Assembly (NCBI GenBank): GCA_032718565.1
Contig: JAVGVS010000001.1
Location: 682,001-746,000, forward strand
DNA length: 64,000 nucleotides
Direction of reading: 5' to 3'
From: Distichodus sexfasciatus
Taxonomy: Eukaryota; Chordata; Actinopteri; Characiformes; Distichodontidae
Numbering within the stretch: position 1 is the stretch's first letter; every line of letters begins with the position of its first letter. This document shows positions 13,301 to 41,848 of the stretch, piece by piece. The position numbers and the translations under genes were made by a program. Below the pieces are notes generated by a model. That model was not told the DNA's origin, searched no databases, and was given only the letters and a program-made list of their open reading frames with translations.

Positions 13301-16300
13301 TTTGCCCATTGTTGAATTTAAAACTGTCTAAATGAATTTGGGTATTGGCTTGCAATACAAACTCCCATACCCTAAAATGAGCCCACCTTTGATTCCATAT
13401 TTGATTTCTACCAATTTTACAACTCTAAAAGGCCTTTAAAATACCAGTTAGAGTGCAGTACATGAGACAGAGCTTTGCCAGTCTCTCATGGAACCTGGCT
13501 GCGGGGAAGGTTTCTGTGCAGAAATATCAGTCTGCCAAGTCATGAGTTGCGAGATTAATTTCAAAGAGTCAACTGTGGCTCTGATAGCAGCTTCAGAAGC
13601 CAGGAACCCAATTCCAGTAATCAGCCCTCCCCCCTGTCCCCATGTCTGCAGTATCAGACAGATTCTTTCAACACCAGTCTGCTAGGAATACCCTCCTCTC
13701 TCTCTCTCTTACATAGCGCCACTGTGGACCGGGGGCTCTAGGAGAAAAACTGGCTTGAACCATTTTTATTCCCCCCACCCCACATACCCCCGCCATCCTG
13801 AGCTGCCTTATGATACCTCGTGGCTGTGTCCTCAGCAAAACTTGGCACACTCCCCACCCCAACATCTGACCCTGACTCAAGCGGCCAGTGCTATCCTATG
13901 AGATGTCTTTCCTGGTTAAATATAGCATCGGTCCTATAACAGTACCCTGGATTACTGTGTTCGGGCACTATTTATATCCTTACTATACTGTACAACCACC
14001 CGGGGAAATGATGTCTGATCACATTCCCCCAGACGTCTCTTATTGTAGTCCAGCAATATTTCTGATATCTGGTTTGAAGCAAGCAAAGGTCCTGAGGGCT
14101 CACTAGGGCTGTTTTGCTGTCAAACTGTTTGATTTCTTGCCCTTATTTGACTATTTTTGCAAACAAATTTTCTCTCTCCCTTCAAGAGTGCCTATAATGA
14201 CATTCTGAAGAAGCTTTGGTAAACATCTAAACCTCAAACACTTAAGGAAATCCAGAGTTACTGTCGCATTTTGCTTTTGTCCAGCTCACTGAAACCCTTT
14301 TGTTTGCCATGTGACTTCAAAGGATCTAAGGGGTAAAAGAGCCTTTGAAGATTGCTCTGATTTTCATGACAAAAAGCTGCAGGCATAGCAAAAATTTGTT
14401 AGGAAAAGTATGAAGGATTTACATCTCAGCACCATATCTGTGGTACACTGGGAAAGTAAACTCAGAGTGTCATGGTTCATAGTCCATGCTTGGACGTTTT
14501 ACCAAGTGCTTGTCATCATTTGCCCTTCCCATAAAGCAGCCCATCATATATCAGCCTCAGCCGTCAACTGACTTGGTTGCCTTTTTAGCATAGTCCCTGC
14601 AAGAGTGAAATCCCCCTTGTCAACTTTTGCGCCAGAGACTGGGGATGGGGGTAGAGCTTGTCATCACCTGTTGATCCCTTTACCCCTCTCTGTAAACAAA
14701 GAAACATTTGGTGGGAAAGCAGTTGGTTTTCAGGTCTATTTCCGACGCCAAACAGGCATTTGGGGATGGGTGTTCAAAAAAGGAGTGAATCAGTCTGACC
14801 TTTTTTTTTTCTTTTCGGTTGTCAAAAATAAAGTTGACCATTGTTTGTTTTTTCGTGCGCCTTACAGACCGTGAATCTAAAGAGCACGAAGATGCGGTAA
14901 AGGCAGACACGACAGAGGAGCAGCGTCCCCCAGCCAGCTACCCAAAGACGGACCTGATCAACAGCAAGAAGCATGCAGCCATGCGGAAGGACAAGAAGAA
15001 ACAGCAGGAGAAGCACAGACATGTTGCCACAATGGACTACTCACCGATTCCCATTGACAAGCATGAGCCTGAGTTTGTAAGTGTCTCTCGAAAGCACTGG
15101 GCTACAGTATCAGACTCTACCATAAAATCAACCTAACTAATATCAGGTACTTTTTGGAACCATTTGGAACCAACTACGTGAGCTGGTATGATGCTAACAT
15201 ACACTATGTTAGTTGGTAATGTACACTATGTTAGTTGCTAATGTACACTATGTTAGTTGCTAATGTACACTATGTTAGTTGCTGATGTACACTATGTTAG
15301 TTGCTAATGTACATTATTAGTTTCCAATGTACACTGTGTTAGTTGCTAATGTACACTATGTTAGTTGCTAACGTACACCATGTTAGTTTCCAATGTACAC
15401 TGTTAGTTGCTAATGTACACTATGTTAGTTGCTAATGTACACTATGTTAGCTGCTAATGTGCCCTATGTTAGTTGCTAATGTACATTATGTTAGTTGCTA
15501 ATGTACACTGTCAGTTTCCAACATACACTATGTTAGTTGCTAAGGTACACTATGTTAGTTGCTAACATACACTATGTTAGTTGCTAATGTACACTATGTT
15601 AGTTGCTAATGTATGCTATGTTAGTTGCTAACATACATTATGTTAGTTGCTAATGTACACTATGTTAGTTGCTAACGTACACTATGTTAGTTGCTAATAT
15701 ACATTATGTTAGTTGCTAATGCACACTATGTTAGTTGCTAATGTACACTATGTTAGTTGCTAATGTACGCTATGTTAGTTGCTAACATACATTATGTTAG
15801 TTGCTAATGTACACTATGTTAGTTGCTAACGTACACTATGTTAGTTGCTAATATACATTATGTTAGTTGCTAATGCACACTATGTTAGTTGCTAATGTAC
15901 ACTATGTTAGTTGCTAATGTGCCCTATGTTAGTTGATAATGTACATTATGTTAGTTGCTAATGTACACTGTCAGTTTCCAACATACACTATGTTAGTTGC
16001 TAACATACACTATGTTAGTTAGCAACTATGCTTTTGGGAGACATCAAACATTAAGCTAGTCAGCAACAGCTAATGACTAATGGTTTATTGCTTTGATGTT
16101 GATCCATAAAGAAGTTTATTTTTGATCATACAAATTAAGTTTAATTCACTAGAACTGTTGGGACGAAGATCTCTGTGGTAAATTTCTAAACTGCATGTTT
16201 TCTTGTGTATCATGCAGGGTCCATGCAGGAGAAAACTGGAGGGCATCATAAAGGGGATGAAGGACACCTCCCGCATCATGGCTCTGTCCCTCTATCTCCC

Positions 16301-16854
16301 CAATTGTGACAAGAAAGGCTTCTTTAAGCGCAAACAGGTGAGATTTACCCAGTCAGTTTTGGGGGCAAACATACAGGTCATATTGGCTCTTAGAGGAATT
16401 AAGTATTGATTTTTTTTTTTAATAGGGCTGTATATTCCAGGTTCTAGCTTTCTAAGTCTGTGCTAAGCATGAATTTGGTTTAGTTAGCTATTAATATAGA
16501 CAACTTTAGCTAGACGACTTCATTACGGGTCATTTTGCACACATATGCATTATTTGAATATGAAAATAAATCATTTCTGGGTGTAGTTCCTCTTTAAGTA
16601 AATAGGCAGAAGGAATTTTACTTTCTGAGGTCTAGTCCCTGTTGTTTTCCGTAATTGTCAAGTAACCCCCACCCCCACCTAACTTTTAACTCCTCTCCCT
16701 CCCCACCACCCTCCTGCAGTGCAAGCCCTCCCGTGGTCGGAAACGGGGCATCTGCTGGTGCGTGGACAAGTACGGCATGCAGCTGCCCGGCACCGACTAC
16801 AGCGGCGGGAACATCCAGTGCAAAGACCTGGAGAACGGCAACAACAGCGAGTGA
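7066..16854 (+). CDS. igfbp5: igfbp5: insulin-like growth factor-binding protein 5 (whole coding span, 4 exons)
   Basis: Secreted protein that binds IGF-I/II and modulates IGF signalling. Coding exons 7066-7399, 14868-15076, 16218-16337 and 16720-16854 join in frame (intron phases 1,0,0) to 265 aa, close to the roughly 270 aa of the family. Residues 1-20 form a signal peptide. The N-terminal IGFBP domain (about 25-98) has all 12 cysteines, including the GCGCCLTC motif at 50-57. The linker (112-181) is Lys-rich. The C-terminal thyroglobulin type-1 domain has all six cysteines (183, 211, 222, 233, 235, 255) and CWCV at 233-236. The basic stretch at 213-230 (KKGFFKRK, then SRGRKR) is the IGFBP5 heparin/matrix-binding and nuclear-localisation region, which separates it from IGFBP2 and IGFBP4. 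All junctions are GT/AG. The gene faces igfbp2 tail to tail. Confidence 0.97.
7400..14867 (+). other. igfbp5: igfbp5 intron 1
   Basis: A 7.5-kb phase-1 intron. Near its 5' end are an (AAG)n/(ATT)n stretch (about 7468-7560) and a (CA)n (about 7664-7690). A SINE lies at 11858-12226. Several open frames of 70-150 codons (for example 8513-8908, 9252-9710 and 10749-11099) have no recognisable similarity and are taken as chance. Confidence 0.7.
11858..12226 (-). mobile_element. tRNA-headed SINE with target-site duplication
   Basis: Read on the minus strand it begins GGGCGGCACAGTGATGTAGT, has a B-box-like GGTTCGAACCC, then a body found widely in fish SINEs (GTGTGGAGTTTGCATG, TGGGTTTCCTC), and ends in a GAATGAATGAAT-type tail at the low-coordinate side. 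Flanking copies CACATGTGAGATTA (11844-11857) and CACGTGTGAGATTA (12227-12240) form a 14-bp target-site duplication with one mismatch. The low divergence of the duplication suggests a fairly recent insertion. Confidence 0.85.
14868..15076 (+). CDS. igfbp5: igfbp5 exon 2: variable linker
   Basis: The acceptor CTTACAG ends at 14867 and the donor GTAAGT starts at 15077. The exon encodes the cysteine-free, charged central linker (about residues 112-181), rich in Lys, Glu and His. This is the least conserved part of IGFBPs and the usual site of proteolysis and modification. Phase 1 in, phase 0 out. Confidence 0.95.
15185..16026. repeat. 22-bp minisatellite in igfbp5 intron 2
   Basis: About 38 tandem units of TTAGTTGCTAATGTACACTATG (22 bp), with recurring variants (ATGCACAC, ACATACATTATG, GTGCCCTATG) and shortened units containing TCAGTTTCCAA. 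A block of seven units (154 bp) starting near 15615 repeats with the same variants from 15769. The GTGCCC and TCAGTTTCCAA variant block near 15460-15520 recurs near 15920-15980. Confidence 0.95.
16218..16337 (+). CDS. igfbp5: igfbp5 exon 3: start of thyroglobulin domain and basic motif
   Basis: Forty codons between the acceptor ATGCAG and the donor GTGAGA. Encodes GPCRRKLEGII.. through LPNCDKKGFFKRKQ, i.e. the first two thyroglobulin-domain cysteines and half of the heparin-binding cluster. Phase 0 on both sides. Confidence 0.96.
16720..16854 (+). CDS. igfbp5: igfbp5 exon 4: C-terminal thyroglobulin domain
   Basis: The acceptor CTCCTGCAG ends at 16719. The exon opens CKPSRGRKRGICWCVDKYG and stops at TGA 16852-16854. 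It carries the rest of the basic cluster, CWCV and the last cysteine. The preceding intron is short, with a C-rich polypyrimidine tract. Confidence 0.96.
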   Translation, partial: CKPSRGRKRGICWCVDKYGMQLPGTDYSGGNIQCKDLENGNNSE

Positions 16855-19800
16855 GGAGGGACCTGTCTCGATCGCCGGACCCGAGGCTCACTGCCTTCTT
16901 TCCTTCCCACCTGTCCACTCGCCAGTCACCCTGAGATTTTGACGCAAAAACGCAAAAGACAGATGCAAAGCAATGAACAAAAAAAACCCGTAAAGCTAAA
17001 CCAAGAAAAAACCCACAGGATTCTTCTTTTTTGTCTTGACTGAGCTCTTATCTCTAATGCAGGGGTCCCGGGCTATTTGGATGCCCTCGTTGGCGTCCAA
17101 GTTTAAGAGCCGGGTCCCTGCAAAAATGAATTTTTAAAAATATATACATGCAATTATATATTTTTATAGAAGCTGGGGTTTGAGCACCATACTGTTAACA
17201 TAACAGTGGAGAGAAAACAAAGTATATGGCATGTTGATTATTAACAGGGCTATCTTGGTCTTTTACATCTTTTGAGGTCGAGGTGTCAGAGAAGATAGCT
17301 TGAGCTATTTTTTTTTTCTTTTGGTTGCTTGTTTACCTAAAATTTAAAAAACGAAATGTGATAGGGCTATGCTGCCACAGCAGTCTCTATCTGGCTATTT
17401 TGGTCCTGTCAGAGCACTTACTTATTGGGGGAAAACCCGCTTGGAAATGTGTAACTTCACCAAGTTCAGTGTATGTGTGTGTGTGTGTGTGTGCGCGAGT
17501 GTGTGCATGTGTATGGATGTGTGAATATGACAAAGAAATATAGTGTGCGCCTTTTGTAAAAGAATGTTCCTTTTCCCTCTTTTTTTCTGAGTGCCACTTC
17601 TGTTTGTGGCATCCCCTTCCCTTATAATTCCCCTGGATGCTATATAGTAAGTTCAGATATAGCACTCTCTCTCCCTGAGCTACTCACATCACCTGGTTTG
17701 GGAGGAGGAAGGGTTTGAATCAATGCCCCGTTCCGGCAGATCTGTCTCAGTGGCTCACGGGACACTAAAGCTTGCCTAAAACGCCAACTGTGCCTATTTC
17801 GTTGCGACGCGGCCGTGTAGGGTGAACCAGGAGAACCGGAGGGCTGAACGCCGAAGTCCGATTGTGTCCAACGTCTACTTAGATCCCTCACCAGGAGGGT
17901 TAGAGGGAACGTCTCCACCCAAAATCATTTGGTGCCCATTTGCAGTAAAAGGTTTAAGGCTTCTGCGGAAGTATCGGATTCCAAATTGTGACATTTGGTG
18001 TTGGTTAAGCTCGAGACAGACGCCAACGCCCTAACACTAGATCCTCCCCAGAACTTGGAAGTTAGAAGAGACTTCTCTTTTGATGGACATTCTCCTTTCA
18101 GGGCGTAAGCTCATTTCTCTCTCTGTGACTTTTTTTTAAACTCTTTTTTTTGTTTTTATTGCCTTCAGTGAAGTACCGAATGCCCACTTATGAGCCATGT
18201 TCCTAGACCGAGTGATCTTGGCAGGGTATGTTACCTTTAACAGCAGATAAATGAATGTTTTTTATTGCTAGGAGACAGCTGCAAAAGAACGCTTGCTCGG
18301 GCGCAAGTTGGGCATTTTAGCATGTCGCCTGTTTCCAAGTTGGGACCTTGGGTCTTCCCAAAACTCTATGTCTCCCCACTTCGCCTCCTGCATTTTTTCA
18401 GGCCACATGAAATGCTCACGCTGCTGTCTTTAGCATGACATGACTGCACATTCGTTTAATTTTTATTGTTCCAAGGGGCTTCACTCAAACGGAAGGCACA
18501 TTACTACTGCCGCATCCTTCAGTGCGTAGCTTTACGTGAGTCTGTGTGTGTCTCAGTGCCTTTCAACATGCAAATACATTTGAATAGTGACGTGAATGTT
18601 ACACAGCAGCCAAGGGGATAAAATAGGTTAACTTTTTTTGGGTTTTTTTCTGTATTGACGAGGGACCTCGATCGCACCGGACACGTTATTCCATCACGCC
18701 ACTGCAAACGTTAATGAAAAACACCTTGTTGAAATAGCTCCCTGTGATGAGGCGATGATAGGAGGGAGAGTTTTGCTTCACTAACAGCTCAAGCTAGTGG
18801 GTACACCTCTGTCTCTCTTTTATTGTTGTTTTTTATCTCTACAAATAAGCTGAATATTCATTTGACAGAGACTGCAAATGTATGTAATCGCTGAAGAGAG
18901 TAATTTAAGTTGTGTTTTTTTGTTTTTGGTTTTGTTCTTTTGTTTTGTTTTTCTCGGTCAAGCTACATATTGAATACACAGAAATCTCGGCGGCCAGAAT
19001 TGGCTGGTGTTTCCCTTCGAAGGAAACCAGCGAGAAAAGCCATTCCCTGCCACAGTGGTTCTGCTCAGATCTTATTACAGAGCTTGTGTGATCACGGTTT
19101 CATGGCTGGGAGGGGGCCAGTAACGCTCGACACAATGAGATTGAGAAACCGCTTTACTCAACTAATGCGTAGTGCCGTTCCTCTGCTGTAGGCGCTAATA
19201 TCAGAAAATGGATAATAAAGAAAAACCCTATCGCTCCTGTGTCCGGGCACAGGAAGACAAAGAACCACAGGTGTGTATAATGTAGCTGTGGCGTGTCAGA
19301 ATGGAATAACGAGCGATGAGAGACTCTCTAAAGTTGCAGGAAGAAAGAGAGAGAGAGTGTGTGCATGTTCTTCAGCTTGTGGGTTTAACCAGAACCGTCG
19401 CAGGTGTTTTGAAGCGAGTCGTCGAGGATGCATTGCTCCGTCTCTTATTGCACAAGCGGCCCCGGAAAAGGAGGCCGGCACGAGGCGAGCCCCGTCTGCC
19501 AGCGCTACCCAGGTCCTGACCCGTGCTCAGAGCCCCCTCCCAATTTATTTCTGTTCTTTTTATTTTTGTTTTAAAGCAGCTTGCACTTATATATTTACAG
19601 TAATTCTTTTTTTGCCACATGACAGCTTCCTCCAGGTAGTACTGATTTAAACATTTACAAACCTCAGTTCAGGCGTAGGAGGAGGAAGAGGATGAGGAGG
19701 AGGAGGAGCAGGCCTCAGACAGATGCAAGAACCCTGCCTGGGGATTTTTCGACAGGGGCATTTAGTGGCCCATGCCTGACAACCACCTCTTCAGCGGGTG

Positions 19801-20830
19801 GAGGAAAAAAATGGGGGAAAAAGGAAAAATAAAACAGTAACATGCAGCCATTAATCTCAGTCCAATCTCCATCTACTCTTACAGCTTCCAGACTTTGCGC
19901 CGCAGTGGCACCGGGGAGAGGGAGAGAAGGTGAGAGCCCCAGGCGGTGATCTACCCCTGGACCTCACTTCCCCCTATCAGTGGGGGGCAGAACAAGAACA
20001 CAACACAGCACACAACACAGTAGATACAGCTAGCAGGTTAGGCTAACTGGGTTCTCGGAATCTGTGAGGCAGGTACAAGCTTGGATTGTAAATTTGACGG
20101 AATCTAAAGGAATTCTTTTCCACAGATGTATAGATGTGGCACAACATTTGGTGTTGGGAAAGTGTTAACAGCAACAAACCTGGTGCTTTTTTATTACAGT
20201 TATTACTTTACATTCGAGTACCAAATGCTAAATGTTGATTTGAAACAACGGTGTTCTTGTCAACCAAAGACGTTACTCTAAAAGCAAAATTGCCACCTCA
20301 GACAGAACCATACATCGCAAAGAGAGAACACTTTTTAAGAGAGAGATTTTTTTCCCAATCATATCTGTAAAGTCTTGGGAAAAAGAGAACACTGACGTCA
20401 AGCTTCATGCCTTCACCAGATTCCGAATCTCCAGAACGGTTAGATGAAATCAGTATTCAACTCATCATACAGTAGTATTGCAGCTTCTTTCTGAATGCAT
20501 AATGGTTTTCATCATCTTTTGTTTTCCTTTTTTTTTTTTTTTTGCTCTTTTTTGTGGATGAGAAAAGACTTGATGATTGATCGCCCTGACATGTGGCCTA
20601 ACTCGGCATTTGAAAAAGACCCGATTCGTGGCAGGAGGACCGTGAAAGCGTTCAGCATTTGGAACTCTTAATAAAAATGAATAAAAATTTTAAAAATCTC
20701 AAATTATTTAGAAAGTGAATATCACTGTGTAATATTTATTCAACTTGTAATTTATGTACTCTTTTAACCTTTGTCTGTTTTTGTTATGACAAAGCATTTA
20801 TTTAAATAAAGTTATGTATTCATTTAAACT
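16855..20830 (+). other. igfbp5: Long igfbp5 3' UTR
   Basis: After the stop codon there are about 4 kb with no other gene and no recognisable transposon until an AATAAA-rich end. A multi-kilobase 3' UTR is a known property of vertebrate IGFBP5 mRNA. It contains a (GT)n tract near 17470-17492, a purine-rich AGG cluster at about 19677-19712 and T-rich runs. The end is inferred from the poly(A) signals. No exon evidence is available here. Confidence 0.6.
20805..20810 (+). terminator. igfbp5: Main candidate poly(A) signal of igfbp5
   Basis: AATAAA in the context TTTAAATAAAGTTATG, followed by T-rich sequence. Two earlier AATAAA hexamers at 20670 and 20680 could give a slightly shorter transcript. 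Confidence 0.5.
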
Positions 20831-23800
20831 CTTGGTAGGCTTCTTCTTAGAAAACTGACCTGCAACTTCAAGTTACAATCAAGTTTTAACATGAGATCTA
20901 ACTTTTTAGCAAGAAAAATGTAATGTTATCGCTGCCAGGGGTGGTAATAATGGCCTGGAGTGTCTAAACATTGCAGGATACACATTTATTTTGGGTGAAA
21001 ACTTCATACATTAAAGGCCTGCCCGGAGGCTAGTCACCTGGTTTCCAACACAAGTCAAAGAGACTGCACAGGAACAAGGAAGTCATTTAGCGTGAGCCCC
21101 AACTTCAAGGAGGGGAAGCTCAAATTGACATGAGGCAAAAACTCTCCATTCAAATTAAGAAGGAAGCTCACACCACAGATAGAGCCAGTGGGGGCCGTGT
21201 TGGGGAAAAATCTCCCCTTTTATCATTAAGCTTCAGGGCAAGTTGGATAAGTTGGCACCAGTGATTAGTTTCAGCCACTTAAAGACATCCTCTTGTCCAA
21301 AAATACTAGTGTGACCAACAATGGACCAAATGAAGCATATATCATGGAGCATGTCTGGCTAAGCCACATTAGCATATTTGGATGTAATGCTTTAAGAGTC
21401 AGAACAATAAAAATTTGTGGCGGCATGATACGGTCTTTGGATCTTTTTATAGTTAGAGTAAATGGTTTTTAAAGGGGAGTAAGAGTAAAGGGGAGCTATT
21501 TTTTATTTATTTCTTTATTTATATTCCAGAGTGATTGAGGTAAGCATTTATTATCAATGCTAAGGGAAGCAAATGATGATGCAGTACATTTTACATCTTT
21601 TTTTTTAAGTGACTGATTATTTGTCGTTGTGAATACACCAATGAATAGAACAACACATAGTGCACCACAACGAGATGTGACTTCTGTATTTTACCCATCC
21701 GTGAAGGAGCAGTGGGCATCTTTTTCGCAGCGCCTGGGGAGCAGTACTTGGGGACAATATCTCGCTCATGAGTACCTGTGGCACATTTTCCGATCATGGG
21801 CCAACTCTCTGACTGTTACTCTACCAGCTGCCCTATTAAAGACGTTTGACTCCTTTCATGCACAATTTTCTATTCTAGGATCAGAAGATAATTGAAATTA
21901 ATGTCCACTCAACTGGATTTAATACATGGAAGGGGTTAGTTGGTTTATAAATTTATTTGCTGGTTGTTTGATACTGTTCAGGCTGAACAAGACAAGAACA
22001 CATGTTAATCCCTGTGGGTCACAAATGACATCAGTTACTTAGGGTATAACTTAAAATAATATTTATTTGGCTATTTGTGCTAAATTTATTTCCTGCGATA
22101 ATCAACTACAAACATATGCAATTTAAGTGTGGATATGATTGATCGCAGCACTGATACGTGACTGAAAACAGGAGGCTGTTCGTTCACAGCAGCCAGGGCA
22201 AGAGTAAAGGAAGAGAACATGTGCAGGGGATTTGATTTGCGAGGCAGTCAACATGACAATTACCATCACCTTCAAAGAATCGAACAACTGAGTGTTAGAC
22301 TTCAAAGGATCCATTCCCCTTTTAGCACTTAATTAGGCCAACAGCTATGGATTGTTAGATGTGCCCTTGTACACCGTAGCTAAGAGAATGATGATCACAA
22401 GCTATTAGAGCCTAATAAATAAAGGTTTAACATCCAGCATGACATTTCTATCCTAATATTTAGCTAATTTAAAAGAAAGAATCACACCAGGAAAAGAAGT
22501 AAAGAAATATGTTTAATCATATTGTCATTTATTACAGGTCTTTAATAGTAGCTCACATGCATTTATTGGCTTTCCCAATCCCAGTTTGAATTGCAGACAC
22601 TGATTCACTGAAGTGAAAAGAGATGAGAAGTGTGAATGCGTTGGGTGGTTACTTGGAAAGCTTAATATCCGATGTTGGTGTGGTTCCCAACACATGAAAA
22701 AAGAAAGAAAGTAAGCGCATGTGAGAGGTTGGCCTGGCGTGGCACATGGTGTGTTCAATTTGCTTAAGAAATTCCCCCTGTCGCCTGTGTGAGTTTCTCC
22801 AAACACAACAAGCAGCTCCGACAGTTTTACACCACAGCAGATGGCAAACAGTGCTTCCTTCCCTCCTCTGGCTACAGGCATGACACACCAACCCCCTCTG
22901 TATTCACTCACACACATACACACACTCACACAATCCTTTACACTTACTAGGACACTTTTACACACACACAAACACATTCTTTCAGCTCCTGGGGACTCTA
23001 ACAAATCAATAAATCCCAAAAGATAGAGGATTGCTATCTCTTTGTTTTCAAACTAGGCCAGACTCAAGCTACCGTAAAATGCACTGTACCACCGCAGGGC
23101 AGGCAGCAATCTATTTCGGAAGCCAGTCCAAACGGAACACTCACAGCCAGAGTCTCAGCGGTCCCTCTACTGGCACTGAATCCCCACATGGCATTTAAGA
23201 GAGACAATCCTACAGCATCATAGCACACACTTTTAACAGACTGTGAAACTTTTACAAATCTGTGAACACTAATAAGGGCAAGGAGTCAGACATAACAACG
23301 CTGTCTAAGCTTTCTGGAGGTTAATATGTTATCCAAGAACTGAACTTGCAGTGAACTAAACCTTTTCATACCGAGCTCTCTGGCCTACGTCACATTTGTT
23401 GTCAATCGATCAAGGTTAATCAGTTGCTATTTCTGGATGCGGACATTTTGAGCTGTTCAATGTTATGTACGGAGAGAGACAGAGAGAGAGAGGCAGCTAG
23501 AGAGAAAGACTGACAGACAACAAGCAAGATCATATTTCTCAGACCATAAAATATAACCATAGCTTTCATTAGGTACAATCTCGGCCGCAGGCCCTCGCAA
23601 CATACCTGCTGCGCACCAGTATTACTAAATAGATCTCACCAGGTGGAAAAGCCGCTGACAGAACAAGCTTTACAGACTCAGCCAACCTGCGCACCACTTG
23701 GCATGCCGTCACAGACTCCCCGACCCCCACATCACCTCTAGTACTAAAAAAAAAACCCTCCTCTCTCCGGCTTTTCCAGCCTCCCATCTCCTTTCCCTTG

Positions 23801-24590
23801 CCCACCCCCACCCCCACTTTGGGAGACACCCTGCGGACAGTGGACAAGGCTATAATGCGACTCAGCAGGATCAGGGAGATCCTGGGGGTGGGGGGGTTGG
23901 AAGCACACACAAAGTCAATAAAAGGTCCGTAATAAATGAAGATCAATGTAAATAGTGATACAGTTTTAAATATCTGAATTATAATATCAATTATGCTGGT
24001 TTATATAATGTCGTACATTGTCTCTTGTTTACAGTTTTTCTTAGGCTTTTATTAGAAATAAAGCAGCAGCACGAGGTCTAAGCGTTCACTGTACATGTTT
24101 AAATGGTTCTGAAATTGAGCATGGCTTGAACAAAGACTGAAAATGGGTGAAGAACCCCATGACAGTGTCCTATTCCGGATTCTGTGAAGCATGGGTGCTA
24201 TGAAGTGTATATTATCTATGGACAAAACTATGAATAGGAGGACATAATACCTCTCTTGTCGTTAAATTTAGCACACAGTTCGGAATAGTGATTTGGAACG
24301 TTGGGGAATGAAGTGGTCCAGCTTTCCCTTTTCATGATTCTCATGTGCCCTGACACACAGCATATTCTATTACATCTGATTAAAATGCAAATCAGAGCAG
24401 GATTTACACACACACTCTCACACATTCACACACACACACACATCAATGCAGGCAGGCATTCTCTCCAGCTCTGTCCTCTTATTGGGCCTCATTCACCCAA
24501 CTGTTCTTAAGAAGAAACTTGCTCTTAAAAACCAGGTATTTACCAATGTTTTCTGATTTGAGATTTGTTCTTAGCTAAGAACAGAACAAC
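20831..24590. other. Spacer between the 3' ends of igfbp5 and igfbp2
   Basis: No exon is recognisable. It holds a tRNA-type SINE fossil (21607-21835), a loose CA-rich stretch (about 22908-22975) and otherwise AT-rich unique sequence. Open frames here overlap repeats or low-complexity DNA. Confidence 0.6.
21607..21835 (-). mobile_element. tRNA-derived SINE, second family, copy 1 (fossil)
   Basis: The plus strand shows GTGACTTCTGTATTTTACCC, ATCCGTGAAGGAGCAGTGGGC and CTCGCTCATGAGTACCTGTG. These are the reverse complement of the body of the SINE at 37933-38180 (GAGCAAGACAC..GCTCCTT..GGGTCAAATGCAGAGGTC). The same family is also present at 29690-29900 and twice at 44770-45205. Confidence 0.6.
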
Positions 24591-24604
24591 ACTCTTACAC
24601 AAAC

Positions 24605-24610
24605 TTTATT
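24605..24610 (-). terminator. igfbp2: Candidate poly(A) signal of igfbp2
   Basis: TTTATT on the plus strand is AATAAA on the minus strand, 183 nt past the stop codon. Others occur further on (for example near 24046), so the true 3' end is not settled. Confidence 0.35.
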
Positions 24611-24792
24611 TCACACATCTTTGTGCAACTCTTTAGCTTACTGGGTTTTCTCAACTCTGCAGTTGTATAATATTGTAATATTGAAACGTCTTAACTTTCT
24701 TAGGAAGAAATGTAAGAAAAAAATGTAAGAAAATGTTGGTGAACGAGGCCTGTTGTTCCGAGGCTTTGCTCGTCCCCTCGGCGTCTATTTTT

Positions 24793-41848
<17,056 letters not shown>

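Noticed and set aside
15185..16026. CRISPR-like array
   Set aside because: Units are contiguous 22-mers without unique spacers, in an intron of an animal gene. It is a minisatellite.
22525..23019. 164-codon minus-strand frame
   Set aside because: Part of it is translated from a CA-rich stretch (Val-Cys-rich). No start context, domains or splice pattern, and overlapped by another frame of similar length.
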